Source of the DNA: Hyphomonas sp.
Lineage (GTDB): Bacteria > Pseudomonadota > Alphaproteobacteria > Caulobacterales > Hyphomonadaceae
NCBI GenBank assembly: GCA_013791775.1
Contig: VMTE01000036.1
Location: forward strand, 288,151-352,150
Direction: 5' to 3'
DNA length: 64,000 nt
The position numbers and the translations under genes were made by a program. The notes under the pieces were generated by a model. That model worked only from the letters and a program-made list of their open reading frames with translations. It did no database searches and was not told the origin of the DNA. Of the stretch, positions 55,165 through 63,941 are shown one piece after another (position 1 is the first letter of the stretch; the number at the start of each line of letters is the position of its first letter).

Positions 55165-56093
55165 GCGTCCTGTTCCCGGCGCGCCATGTGCTTTTCGCCG
55201 CGCGCCCGGGCGAGGTCGATCTGGCGTTGGCGTTCGGCGAAGCGGGCGCGCTGTTCGTCCGTCATCTCGCCGGCGCAAGCGGCGCAAGAGATGCCTTCGA
55301 TATAATCCGCATGCTGACGGCCTTCGGGCGAGACCGGCCGGCCGCAAGCATGGCAGAGGACGTGCGCGCCGGGAGTGAGATCGTGGCGGACCGAGACGCG
55401 CTCGTCGAATACATAGCATTCGCCGCGCCAGAGCGTGTCTTGTTCCGGAACGGTCTCGAGGTATTTCAGGATGCCGCCTTCGAGGTGGAAGACGTTGTCG
55501 ATGCCTTCGGCCTTCACGAAGCTGGTGGCTTTCTCGCAGCGGATGCCGCCGGTGCAGAACATGGCGATCTTCGGCTTGCGGCCTTCGGCGTCGAGCCGGG
55601 CGCGGAAGGCCCGGAACCAGGCGGGAAAGTCGCGGAAGCTGTCCGTTTGCGGATCGATGGCGCCGTCGAAGGTGCCGATGGCGACTTCGTAATCGTTGCG
55701 GGTATCGATCAGCACGGTATCCGGGTCGGCGATCAGGGCGTTCCAGTCCTGCGGCTTCACATAGGCGCCGACGAGGCTGTTCGGGTCCGTGCCCGGCACG
55801 CCGAGGGTGACGATCTCGCGTTTCAGGCGCACCTTGAGGCGCAGGAAGGGCATGGCGTCCGCTTCGGAGAATTTCGCCTCGAGGCTTTCGGCGCCGGGGA
55901 GGGCGCGTAAGGCCGCGAGGGCCTCGTCGATGGCCTCCGGCGTGCCGGCGATGGTGCCGTTGACGCCTTCCTCGGCAAGCAGGACCGAGCCCTTGATGCC
56001 GAGCGCGCAGAAGCGCTGCGCGAGAGTCTGGCGGCGCTCGGTGTAATCCGGGAAGCGGAAGAACTTGTAGAAGGCGGCAATGCGAACGGTCAT
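55161..56093 (-). CDS. trhO: tRNA uridine 5-hydroxylase, rhodanese-type TrhO
   Basis: TrhO (YceA) makes 5-hydroxyuridine at tRNA position 34 in an oxygen-dependent way. The 310-residue protein has the N-terminal YFKFFRF-like domain, a rhodanese domain with the catalytic Cys180 in CTGGIRCEKA, and a C-terminal part with CHACGRPVSPEG and CAACAGEM, which may bind zinc. I chose the ATG at 56093, 27 codons inside the longest frame, where the conserved MTVRIAAFYKF begins. It is followed by the GST gene in an overlapping operon. Confidence 0.92.
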   Translation of the reverse strand: MTVRIAAFYKFFRFPDYTERRQTLAQRFCALGIKGSVLLAEEGVNGTIAGTPEAIDEALAALRALPGAESLEAKFSEADAMPFLRLKVRLKREIVTLGVPGTDPNSLVGAYVKPQDWNALIADPDTVLIDTRNDYEVAIGTFDGAIDPQTDSFRDFPAWFRAFRARLDAEGRKPKIAMFCTGGIRCEKATSFVKAEGIDNVFHLEGGILKYLETVPEQDTLWRGECYVFDERVSVRHDLTPGAHVLCHACGRPVSPEGRQHADYIEGISCAACAGEMTDEQRARFAERQRQIDLARARGEKHMARREQDA

Positions 56094-56154
56094 GCCGCGC
56101 CTTATGGCAGACGCGGGCGCTCGGGAAAACGGGGGAATCCCGTAAATCAGGTGC

Positions 56155-56256
56155 ATGAAACACCTGCTGATCATCTGGCATTCGCGCGCCGGGTCGGCGG
56201 AGGCGATGGCGCGGGCGGCGTTCGAGGGCCCGCGCGCGGAAGACGAGGCGCGCTAG
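56155..56256 (+). pseudogene. remnant of a flavodoxin-like gene
   Basis: The 33-codon frame MKHLLIIWHSRAGSAEAMAR... resembles the first strand and phosphate loop of small flavodoxin-fold NADPH-dependent oxidoreductases, which usually continue for over 100 residues. A stop at 56254 cuts it off, and no continuation is visible in other frames. It may be a truncated remnant or a chance ORF. Confidence 0.4.
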
Positions 56257-56864
56257 CCCGCGTCGGGCCCGGGGTCCGGGTCGATGCCGGACCAGGCGTC
56301 CGGGCGGGCGAGACCGTCCAAACGGGTCAGTAGACAGTCCAGAGCGAGGGAAAGATCGTGCAGCACGTGCCAGGGCACGGCGGACTCGCGAAGCGTGGGC
56401 GGCTGGCCGCGCGCGAGGCGGCGGGCGAGACGAAGGGCGAGCGGCAGCGAGCGCCGGAGGGCGGCGGGCAGGATTTCCGTCCGGTGGAGGGCGATGGCCC
56501 ATTCCGCATGCGGATTGGCGGGCAAGTCCGGCCGGGCGCGCGGCGGGCGGCGGACGGGCGGCGGCTCGGTGAGGGGGAGGCCTGCCAGGCGACGGCGCGG
56601 CGGGATGGCATCCCGCCCTGCAGGTTTGGGCGCGGCGGGCGCGCCTGTCAATTATCTGGCGCGCAGCGGCGGCAGCACCAGGCCTCTCGCGATCGCGAGG
56701 AGATAGCGGCGCAGATAGGCGCCGGCATAGATCAGCTCCCGGTGGACCCGCGCGGCGATGCCGGCGAACGCCTCCGGCGCCGTGGCCGCGAGCAGGGCCT
56801 TCAGTACAAGGAGGATCCGGGCCAACGGATACCAGAATTCGGGAAGGGGACGCTCGGGGCTCAT
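56253..56864 (-). pseudogene. conserved-looking gene split by an in-frame TAA
   Basis: From an ATG at 56864, 70 codons (MSPERPLPEFWYPLARILLV...VLPPLRAR) run to a TAA at 56652-56654. The same frame then continues directly with TTG for 132 codons to a stop at 56253. Both halves have the GC-ending codon use of real genes. The second half holds WAIALHRTEILPAALRRSLPLALRLARRLA and ends DAWSGIDPDPG. The simplest reading is one gene of about 202 codons with a single nonsense change. Readthrough, or two genes with a TTG start at 56651, cannot be excluded. I know no function. Confidence 0.6.
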
Positions 56865-57028
56865 GGGGCTCGAGATTACCCCGGCCCGGGACCCGGCCGG
56901 ATTCGCAGGGGGCGGATTATTTTTCGGGGCGTTTGTTTTCAAGGGCTTGGGCGGGCGCGCGGCGGGAAATGTGTTGCACAAGGGCGCGCGAGTGCAACGG
57001 TAGGGGGCGAGGTTTCGCGCCGCGTCGG

Positions 57029-57192
57029 CCCCCTCCGTCAGCCGGCTTCGCCGTCTGCCACCTCCCCCGTAAACGGGCGAGGATGAAGGCGCATCCGGAC
57101 GCAACCTTATCCTCTCCTGCGAAGCGGGGGCTTGCGAGGATGAGAAATCGTATACGATTTCCCGAGCAAGGCACCGAAGGTGACGGAGGGGG
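57029..57192. repeat. long intergenic repeat, copy B
   Basis: This aligns with copy A at 19888-20004 but carries a 40-bp insertion at 57131-57170 between the TGCGAAGCGGGGG part and the CACCGAAGGTGACGGAGGGG part. The second part is almost identical in both copies. Confidence 0.7.
57131..57170 (-). repeat. 40-bp nested-palindrome repeat, copy 3
   Basis: On the minus strand the unit reads CTTGCTCGGG, then AAATCGTATACGATTT (57145-57160), then CTCATCCTCGCAAG. It matches copy 1 (3467) in length and in most flank positions. The outer CTTGC/GCAAG bases pair. Confidence 0.82.
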
Positions 57193-57266
57193 GGCGAAGG
57201 TGATCGCCTCGCCGTAGGGTGGGCTCGGGGATGATGGCACGCGTGGGGAGCGGGATTTGGTGAAGG

Positions 57267-58439
57267 CTAAGTCCGACTTGAAATTCTGCGCAAGAAGTCA
57301 TCGAACATAGGTACAGTAAAGGCGATATCGCCATGCGCGGGACTGTAGATCATTCCCTTTTGTATTATTGCAGCTCTTCGCGGCGCTAAGGTCTGAACGT
57401 TTACTTTCAACGTATCTGCTACGTCCGCCGAGCGATAAGGTCCTTTGCCCAGACTGGCCATAGCTTGCACGTATTCGCGCTCTTTCGGAGTGAGTCGATC
57501 ATACCGAACAAGGAAGAATCCCTCGTCCAATCTCTTGAGCGCCGATGCAGCGGCAGTTTGGACATCCGTTTTGGTGATCGGCGACGACTCGGCTGTGTTC
57601 CATGCCTGATACCCCCACTCTTGAAGGAAGTATGGATACCCGTGAGTGCCAATTACAATATCCTGCAGAGCATCTTCATTGATTTGTTCGCCCTCGTTTT
57701 GAATCGGCTCGCGAATTGCTTTTGCTGCAGCTTTTTCGTCTAGTGGGCCAATTGCTGGATAAGCAAACAATCTCTCTGAATACGACTTCGCTTCACCCAT
57801 CAAGCCAGCAAGTTGAGGCAAGCCGGCTCCAAAGAACATGACTGGAAGTTGCCTTTGGTTAGCGCGATGAATCGCGACGACCAATGCGGAAAGTTCGTCA
57901 CCTTTGAGGTACTGCACCTCGTCAATGAGCAATGCCCAACCTTTGCCGGCCGCCTTTGCAGCAGCGCCAATTCGCAGAAACAAGTCGGGTAGGTCCGTCT
58001 CCAGATTACCCGTATCCGACGTTCCAGGCTCTGGATCGACAGACAGCGAGTATTCTTCGTAGTGAATTTTGAAGGCGCTAGCGAAGCTACGAAGCGCTCG
58101 CAAGGCCGCGTGGGTCGCCGATTTCGCTGATTCCACTGCAGACAACTGACGCAACACTTTGAATATGTGCGGATACAGCAGATCAGCGAGAGCCTTGTTT
58201 TCAGGCGCTTCGATAAATGAGGTTAGACAGTTGTGCCTTTCCGCAATTGTTTGGATTTTGTTTAGTAGAACGGTCTTTCCAACGCCGCGAAGTCCTAACA
58301 GGATTTGAGAGCGTGCTGCTCGACCTTGCACAAGGCGCTGCACTGCGACTTCGGCGTCGTTGATTACGTCATCACGGCCCGCCAGTTCTGGAGGTGGAGA
58401 GCCGGCTCCTGGAGCAAAGGGGTTTCGTACGGGGTCCAT
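57267..58439 (-). CDS. AAA-type ATPase, low GC
   Basis: This 390-residue protein has Walker A GLRGVGKT (49-56) and Walker B ALLIDEVQYL (about 170-179). A C-terminal winged-helix-like segment ends in RTLTP/REYVQAMA and VNVQTLAPRRAAIIQKG. It resembles the ORC/Cdc6-like and archaeal-type ATPases often annotated only as ATP-binding proteins on mobile DNA. GC is about 50 percent and the region upstream is AT-rich, unlike the flanks, so recent transfer is likely. The ATG at 58439 is used; a GTG at 58445 is possible. Its function is unknown. Confidence 0.8.
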   Translation of the reverse strand: MDPVRNPFAPGAGSPPPELAGRDDVINDAEVAVQRLVQGRAARSQILLGLRGVGKTVLLNKIQTIAERHNCLTSFIEAPENKALADLLYPHIFKVLRQLSAVESAKSATHAALRALRSFASAFKIHYEEYSLSVDPEPGTSDTGNLETDLPDLFLRIGAAAKAAGKGWALLIDEVQYLKGDELSALVVAIHRANQRQLPVMFFGAGLPQLAGLMGEAKSYSERLFAYPAIGPLDEKAAAKAIREPIQNEGEQINEDALQDIVIGTHGYPYFLQEWGYQAWNTAESSPITKTDVQTAAASALKRLDEGFFLVRYDRLTPKEREYVQAMASLGKGPYRSADVADTLKVNVQTLAPRRAAIIQKGMIYSPAHGDIAFTVPMFDDFLRRISSRT

Positions 58440-58562
58440 CGTCACTTATCTATCTAATTTATGCCCGTATACCATGATATGCAAATATATCAATATACCT
58501 ATGAATAAGTTGATATAAACCCGCTGAGTTCGTGATCCGCTCTGGATCGCACTGCGACTAGT
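58440..58562. other. AT-rich leader of the AAA ATPase gene
   Basis: This stretch is very AT-rich (for example ATGCAAATATATCAATATACC), in sharp contrast to the flanks. It likely holds the ATPase promoter and marks one edge of the transferred segment; ispH ends right at its other side. I see no direct repeats at the two edges. Confidence 0.5.
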
Positions 58563-59510
58563 TCACCCCGCCAAAACCCGCGGCAGTTTGAACGTCACCG
58601 TCTCATCCGCCGTCTTCACGGTTTCCATGGTTACGTCGAAGCGCTCGCGGCAGGCGTTGATGACGCCTTGGACGAGGTCTTCGGGGGCGCTGGCGCCGGC
58701 GGTGAGGCCTAGCGCCCCGACGCCGTCGAACCAGGTCCAGTCGATGTCTTCGGCGGAGGCGATGAGCTGCGCGCTCGCGGCGCCGGCGCGCAGGGCGACT
58801 TCGACGAGGCGGACGGAGTTTGAGCTCGTCCGTGCACCGATCACCAGAACGAGCCCCGCGCCCGGCGCGAGAACCTTGACGGCTTCCTGCCGGTTGGTGG
58901 TGGCGTAGCAGATGTCTTCCTTGTGCGGCGTCGCGATACCGGGAAAGCGGGCCTGCAGGGCGGCGACGATGCCGGCGGTGTCGTCCACGCTGAGGGTGGT
59001 CTGGGTGAGGAAGGCGAGGTTGGCGGAGTTTGCGGGCGTGAAGGCGGCCACGTCTTCGACCGTCTCGATCAGGGTGACGGTGCCTTCCGGCAGCTGGCCC
59101 ATGGTGCCGACCACTTCCGGGTGACCGGCATGGCCGATGAGGACGATCTCGCGGGCGTTCTGGTGGTGGCGCTCGGCCTCGACATGCACCTTGGAGACCA
59201 GCGGGCAGGTGGCATCGACAAAGATCATGTTGCGCTGGCGCGCCTCGGCGGGCACCGATTTGGGTACGCCGTGGGCCGAGAAGATGACCGGGCGGTCATC
59301 CGGGCATTGGTCAAGCTCCTCCACGAAGATGGCGCCGAGGGCCTCCAGGCGCTCCACGACATGCCGGTTGTGGACGATCTCGTGGCGCACATAGACCGGG
59401 GCGCCCCACTTGTTGAGGGATTCCTCGACGATCTGGATGGCGCGGTCGACCCCGGCGCAGAAACCGCGCGGCGCGGCGAGGCGGAGGGTGAGGGGGCGTT
59501 TGGCGGTCAT
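58563..59510 (-). CDS. ispH: 4-hydroxy-3-methylbut-2-enyl diphosphate reductase
   Basis: IspH makes IPP and DMAPP in the last step of the MEP isoprenoid pathway, using an iron-sulfur cluster. The three ligand cysteines are in [19 protein letters not shown] and [27 protein letters not shown] and [10 protein letters not shown] are also typical. The length of 315 residues is normal. I chose the ATG at 59510, where homology begins, 36 codons inside the longest frame. It is divergent from the lipoprotein-argS pair. Confidence 0.96.
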   Translation of the reverse strand: MTAKRPLTLRLAAPRGFCAGVDRAIQIVEESLNKWGAPVYVRHEIVHNRHVVERLEALGAIFVEELDQCPDDRPVIFSAHGVPKSVPAEARQRNMIFVDATCPLVSKVHVEAERHHQNAREIVLIGHAGHPEVVGTMGQLPEGTVTLIETVEDVAAFTPANSANLAFLTQTTLSVDDTAGIVAALQARFPGIATPHKEDICYATTNRQEAVKVLAPGAGLVLVIGARTSSNSVRLVEVALRAGAASAQLIASAEDIDWTWFDGVGALGLTAGASAPEDLVQGVINACRERFDVTMETVKTADETVTFKLPRVLAG

Positions 59511-59626
59511 TCTGGCCTGAAATCTCCTGCGCCAAGTAAGTTGCGTGCGGGCACCAAGGTCTTTAACACGGGCGGGGTAGCACATGGACCGGCCGTTATA
59601 CACGGCCAAGACGGACACGCCGACGC

Positions 59627-60190
59627 ATGCTGAAAATTGCCCCTCTTCTCCTGGCGCTGGCCCTCGCAGGCTGCAACACGGGCGGCCGGATCGCCGACCA
59701 ACTGAACACCAAGCCGAATTCCGGCCCGTGTCCGGTGGTGGGCTCGATCCACGATGCCGCCCGGTTCGTGAAATTCGCCGATGCCAGCAGCAAGCTCTAC
59801 TCGAACATCGCCTATACCGGCGAAATCTCGGATGTGCGCCTGTATTGCCGCTATACCGGCGACGTACCGCTGGAAGCCGAGATCGAGATCGATTTTGCCT
59901 TCGGCAAGGGCCCGAAAGGCCAGGCCGGCCAGATGGACTATCCGTATTTCGTGGCGGTGACGCGGCGCAACGGCAAGGTTCTGGCGAAGGAATATTTCAA
60001 CACCCGCGCCGAATTCGGCCGGGGGCCGGTCGCCAGCAAGACCGAGCTGGTCAACCGGATCACGATTCCAAGGGCCGACGAATCGATCTCGGGCGTCAAC
60101 TTCGAGATCGTCGTCGGGTTTGACCTGACGCAAGAGCAGCTGGACTTCAACCGCGCGGGCAACCGGTTCCGTCTGGACGCGACGGAGTAG
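59627..60190 (+). CDS. conserved hypothetical lipoprotein
   Basis: This 187-residue protein has a lipoprotein signal ([20 protein letters not shown]). The mature part starts with [19 protein letters not shown] and has [17 protein letters not shown] with two cysteines, followed by a beta-rich segment with charged residues. I recall similar proteins in other alphaproteobacteria but no function. It ends three bases before argS, whose ribosome site lies inside it, so the two are coupled. Confidence 0.8.
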   Translation: MLKIAPLLLALALAGCNTGGRIADQLNTKPNSGPCPVVGSIHDAARFVKFADASSKLYSNIAYTGEISDVRLYCRYTGDVPLEAEIEIDFAFGKGPKGQAGQMDYPYFVAVTRRNGKVLAKEYFNTRAEFGRGPVASKTELVNRITIPRADESISGVNFEIVVGFDLTQEQLDFNRAGNRFRLDATE

Positions 60191-60193
60191 TCC

Positions 60194-61966
60194 ATGGCGA
60201 GCCTGGCAGGAGAGCTGACGGCCGCCGCCGGCGCCGCGTTCGACGCTATGGGGCTGGACGCGCGCTTCGGCGAGGTGCGCCGGTCGGACAAGCCGGAGCT
60301 TGCGGATTTCCAGTGCAACGGCGCGATGGCAGCGGCGAAGGCGGCGGGCAAGAACCCGCGCGAGATTGCCGGCGAGATCGCGGCGGCGCTGAAGTCGCAG
60401 CCGCTGGTGCTGTCGGCGGAAGTGGCGGGGCCGGGCTTCATCAACCTGCGGGTTTCGGACGCCGCACTGTCGGCGCGGGCCGAGGCCGTGCGGGTGGATC
60501 CGATGGCGGGCGCCGAGAAGGCCGCCGATGCCCAGGTGACGGTGATCGACTTTGGCGGGGCGAACGTCGCCAAGCCCATGCATGTCGGCCATCTGCGCTC
60601 GGCGGTGATCGGTGACACGCTGCAGCGGATGCTGCGGTTTCTGGGCGATACGGTGGTCTCGGACGTCCACCTCGGCGACTGGGGCCTGCAGATGGGCCAC
60701 CTCGTCACCGAGCTGGAAGACGAACAGCCGGGGCTGATCTATTTCGATGCCGCGTTCACGGGGCCTTACCCGTCAGAGCCGCCGGTCACCATTGAAGACC
60801 TTGGGCGCCTCTACCCGCAGGCCAGCAACAAGGCGAAGGCCGACCCGGCGCGCAACGAGCGCTCGCAGAAGGCGGTCGCCGAGATGCAGGCGGGGCGGGC
60901 GGGCTACCGCGCGCTGCTGCGCCATTTCATTGATGTGTCGGTCGAGGCGCTGAAGGTCGATTACGGCTTCCTGAACGTGTCGTTTGATCTCTGGAAGGGC
61001 GAGAGCGATGTCGATCACCTGATCCCGGGACTGGTGGAGCGGTTCAAGGCGGCCGGCCTTGCCGAACAGAGCGACGGGGCGTGGATCGTGCATGTCGCCA
61101 AGGAGAGCGACAAGAAGGAGATGCCGCCCGTCATGCTGGTCAACAGCCGCGGCGGGACCGGGTATCACACGACCGACCTTGCCACGATCCAGGACCGGAT
61201 GGAGACGCTGACACCGGCGCCGGAGCGGATGCTGTATGTGGTCGATCAGCGCCAGGCGCTGCACTTCGAACAGGTGTACCGCGCCGCCGGACTGCTCGGG
61301 TTGATCGAGGAATCGCGGCTCGAACATATCGGCTTCGGCACGGTCAACGGCCCGGACGGTAAGCCGTTCAAGACGCGCGAAGGCGGCGTGCTACGGCTGG
61401 CCGACCTCAACAACATGGCGCTCGAAGAAGCGCAGAAGAAGATCGAAGCCGCCGGCAAGATGCCGGAGGACATGGGCGAGGACGAGCGCTTCGCGGTGGC
61501 GAGGCAGGTCGCGGTGGCGGCGCTGCGTTTCTCGGACCTGATGAACACGCGCCTCACGAACTATGTGTTCGACCTTGACCGGTTCACCAGTTTCGAAGGC
61601 AAGACCGGGCCCTACCTTCTCTATGCGGCGGTGCGGATCAAATCCGTTTTGCGCAGGGCGGCGGAGGCAGGCCATCAGCCAGGCGCTGTGGCTGTGCACG
61701 AAGAGGCAGAGCGTGCGCTGGTGCTGCAGCTCGACGGCTTCGGCGCGGCGCTGCTCGGCGCGCGCGAGAAGCGGATGCCGCATATCCTGTGCGAGCATCT
61801 CTACAGTCTCGCGCAAGCGTTCAGCGCGTTCTACGGCGCGCTGCCGATTGCGTCTGAAGCGGATGCGGGCAAACGCGCGAGCCGCCTCGCGCTGGCGGAC
61901 GCCGTGCGTCACCAGCTGGAGACGGGGCTGGACCTGCTCGGCATCACGGTGCCCGAACGGATGTAA
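60194..61966 (+). CDS. argS: arginyl-tRNA synthetase
   Basis: ArgS charges tRNA-Arg. The 590-residue class I enzyme has the N-terminal additional domain, the HIGH-type motif HVGH at about 130-133 (KPMHVGHLRSAVIGD), HLGDWGLQMGHL and the helical anticodon-binding domain with a late TGLDLLGITVPERM terminus. No KMSKS is expected in this family; FKTREGGVLRL plays a similar role. It is probably cotranscribed with the lipoprotein gene before it. Confidence 0.97.
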   Translation: MASLAGELTAAAGAAFDAMGLDARFGEVRRSDKPELADFQCNGAMAAAKAAGKNPREIAGEIAAALKSQPLVLSAEVAGPGFINLRVSDAALSARAEAVRVDPMAGAEKAADAQVTVIDFGGANVAKPMHVGHLRSAVIGDTLQRMLRFLGDTVVSDVHLGDWGLQMGHLVTELEDEQPGLIYFDAAFTGPYPSEPPVTIEDLGRLYPQASNKAKADPARNERSQKAVAEMQAGRAGYRALLRHFIDVSVEALKVDYGFLNVSFDLWKGESDVDHLIPGLVERFKAAGLAEQSDGAWIVHVAKESDKKEMPPVMLVNSRGGTGYHTTDLATIQDRMETLTPAPERMLYVVDQRQALHFEQVYRAAGLLGLIEESRLEHIGFGTVNGPDGKPFKTREGGVLRLADLNNMALEEAQKKIEAAGKMPEDMGEDERFAVARQVAVAALRFSDLMNTRLTNYVFDLDRFTSFEGKTGPYLLYAAVRIKSVLRRAAEAGHQPGAVAVHEEAERALVLQLDGFGAALLGAREKRMPHILCEHLYSLAQAFSAFYGALPIASEADAGKRASRLALADAVRHQLETGLDLLGITVPERM

Positions 61967-61968
61967 CC

Positions 61969-62009
61969 CGTAGGTCGGATTTCGGCCTGCGGCCTCTATC
62001 CGACCTACG
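61969..62009. repeat. hairpin repeat, left of the thioredoxin-like gene
   Basis: CGTAGGTCGGAT pairs with ATCCGACCTACG around a GGCC-TGC-GGCC centre. Bases 61979-62009 are the exact reverse complement of 62896-62926, inside the larger element on the other side of the gene. Confidence 0.85.
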
Positions 62010-62099
62010 AGTGGCGATGCGACGCTGCCTGGTTCAGAGGCTTCCATTGCCAATCCCTCATCAAGCTGGCAACTTCAGGGAGTAAATTGGGATCGCTCG

Positions 62100-62870
62100 A
62101 TGAAGCTTGCTCACGTCGTCTCGCTCGTGTTCGCTATTGCGGCCAGTTTTATTGCCGGACTCGTGGTTTCGCCGCGCGTCGTGTTGCCTGCGGATCCTTG
62201 GGTCGACCTGTCGGCCATGCCTGAAGCGCTTCGCGAAAAACACCGCGACCCGGCGTTTCTTGCACAAGAAGTGAAGATCGAAGACGCCTTCGCGAAGCAG
62301 CTGGCCGCAACGGTGGGCAGATGGGATGCAATCGGCGAGAAGCAATTGCCGGCCGGTGCGCCGAAATTTCCGATCGCCACGCTCTACAATCCTCCGCCGG
62401 AAATGGCTTGGCCCGCGATTGTACCGCAAGGCGATGAAGGCGCATTTTCGGCCGCCAAAGAAGGTTGGGTGATCTTGAATCTCTGGGCGAGCTGGTGTGC
62501 GCCATGCGTCACGGAGTTGCCTGATCTCGATGCGGCGGCTGCGCCGTACGCGGAACGCGGCGTCACGCTCCTGGTTGTGAATGTTGATGCCACGCAGCAG
62601 GATACGTCCGAAACTGTCGCCAAGACCTTCGCTGATCGTGGGGTGTCGAAGCTGGCCCAAATGATCGCTTCGGGGGGTGGCATAGATGCGATGTTCGGCG
62701 CGACTGGGCTCTCGCGGAGGGCTTCCCAGCTGCCAGCCAATGCGATCTTCGCGCCCGGCGGAAAGCCCTATGCGGTATTCTTCGGTGGTCCGGAGAAAGA
62801 TGAAGTTATCTGGAATACGCCTGAGATGGTTGCCTTTCTGGATGCGATAATTGCGACCGAAGCCGAATAG
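62100..62870 (+). CDS. thioredoxin-fold protein (TlpA/redoxin-like)
   Basis: This 256-residue protein has an N-terminal membrane anchor or uncleaved signal (VVSLVFAIAASFIAGLVV). A TlpA-like redoxin domain has the motif WCAPC (Cys133, Cys136) in LNLWASWCAPCVTELPDL. It is probably a periplasmic disulfide reductase. GC is a little below that of the neighbours, and the gene is bracketed by inverted copies of a palindromic repeat. The ribosome site is weak. Relatives serve cytochrome c maturation, but no such genes are near. Confidence 0.82.
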   Translation: MKLAHVVSLVFAIAASFIAGLVVSPRVVLPADPWVDLSAMPEALREKHRDPAFLAQEVKIEDAFAKQLAATVGRWDAIGEKQLPAGAPKFPIATLYNPPPEMAWPAIVPQGDEGAFSAAKEGWVILNLWASWCAPCVTELPDLDAAAAPYAERGVTLLVVNVDATQQDTSETVAKTFADRGVSKLAQMIASGGGIDAMFGATGLSRRASQLPANAIFAPGGKPYAVFFGGPEKDEVIWNTPEMVAFLDAIIATEAE

Positions 62871-62885
62871 GACAGTATCGTTTCA

Positions 62886-62999
62886 CTTCGCAACCCGTAG
62901 GTCGGATAGAGGCCGCAGGCCGAAATCCGACGCGCAGGGGCGCCGTGGTTCGGAGGCGGCGGATTTCGCTTCGCTCTATCCGACCTACGGGTTGCGAAG
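62886..62999. repeat. 114-bp MITE-like element with perfect 26-bp inverted arms
   Basis: The left arm 62886-62911 and right arm 62974-62999 are exact reverse complements. The 62-base centre contains a partial second copy of the CGGCC-rich part found at 61979. No coding potential is present. No target-site duplication is obvious. Confidence 0.82.
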
Positions 63000-63077
63000 C
63001 GCAAGATACGGGTCGCGGCGCGCTTGCCTCTCTGGCAGGTTGGTCCGACGATTCACCGCGAATGACGGAGCCTGCGC

Positions 63078-63854
63078 ATGCTGACCCAGACCGAAAAACT
63101 TGAACTGTTCAGCCGCCTGCATGCGGCGCCGGAGCCGCTGGTGCTGGTGAACATCTGGGACGCCGGTTCGGCGCGGGTCGTCGCCAAAGCGGGCGCTGCG
63201 GCCCTGGCCACCGGGAGCGCTTCAGTGGGCGGCGCGCTCGGGTTCGGGGACGGCGAGGCTGTACCATTGGACCTTGTGCTGGACCATGCCGCCCGCATCG
63301 TGTCGGCGGTGGACCTGCCGGTCTCGCTTGATTTCGAGGCGGGTTATGCGGCGACGGAGGCGGGCGTCGCGGAAAATATTCGCCATGTGATCCGGTCGGG
63401 CGCCGTCGGCGTCAATCTCGAGGACGGATATCCGGCCGGCGACGGCGAAGGCATCCGGCGCGTCGAGGACGCTGCCGGGCGAATCAGGGCGGCCCGCGCG
63501 GCGGCCGATGGCGCGCTTCCGGGTTTCTGGATCAACGCCCGCACTGATATTTGCCTCCGCGCAAAACCTGAAGACCATGGCGCGCACATCGCCGAAGTCA
63601 TCGTGCGCGGGCAAGCCTATGCCGAGGCGGGGGCGAGCAGCTTCTTCGTTCCCGGCCTGCGGGACCTGTCGCTGATTCGCGAGGTGTGCGCCGCGAGCCG
63701 GCTGCCGGTGAACGTGATGGCGGGGCCTGAGGCCGCCGGGTTCCGCGCCCTGGCGGAGGCCGGGGTGCACCGTATCAGCTATGGCCCGTTTCCCTGGCGG
63801 ACCGCGATGGCCGCGCTCACTTCCTTTGCAACCCGCGCGGCACAAGCGGACTGA
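63078..63854 (+). CDS. isocitrate lyase/PEP mutase family protein
   Basis: This 258-residue protein has the barrel signatures VNIWDAGSARVVAKAGAAALATGSAS and VSLDFEAGY, then GVNLEDG and the FWINARTDICL region. These place it in the isocitrate lyase/phosphoenolpyruvate mutase superfamily (oxaloacetate decarboxylase or 2-methylisocitrate lyase-like). The typical KKCGH catalytic motif of true lyases is absent; the equivalent segment is VEDAAG-like, so the reaction is unknown. CGGAG before the ATG supports the start. Confidence 0.87.
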   Translation: MLTQTEKLELFSRLHAAPEPLVLVNIWDAGSARVVAKAGAAALATGSASVGGALGFGDGEAVPLDLVLDHAARIVSAVDLPVSLDFEAGYAATEAGVAENIRHVIRSGAVGVNLEDGYPAGDGEGIRRVEDAAGRIRAARAAADGALPGFWINARTDICLRAKPEDHGAHIAEVIVRGQAYAEAGASSFFVPGLRDLSLIREVCAASRLPVNVMAGPEAAGFRALAEAGVHRISYGPFPWRTAMAALTSFATRAAQAD

Positions 63855-63941
63855 AGCGGCAGGGCAATCGCTTCGGGTTAACGGCGTAGCGTGATTTGGC
63901 GGACTGTGATTCAGAGGGAACTCCGTTGATTGGAGTTTGTC

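Larger units (their letters stand above)
56865..57266. other. 402-base gene-free intergenic region with repeats
   Basis: No gene is supported here. The region contains long repeat copy B (57029-57192) with the third 40-bp nested palindrome inside. The first part, 56865-57028, shows no feature that I can name. Confidence 0.6.
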
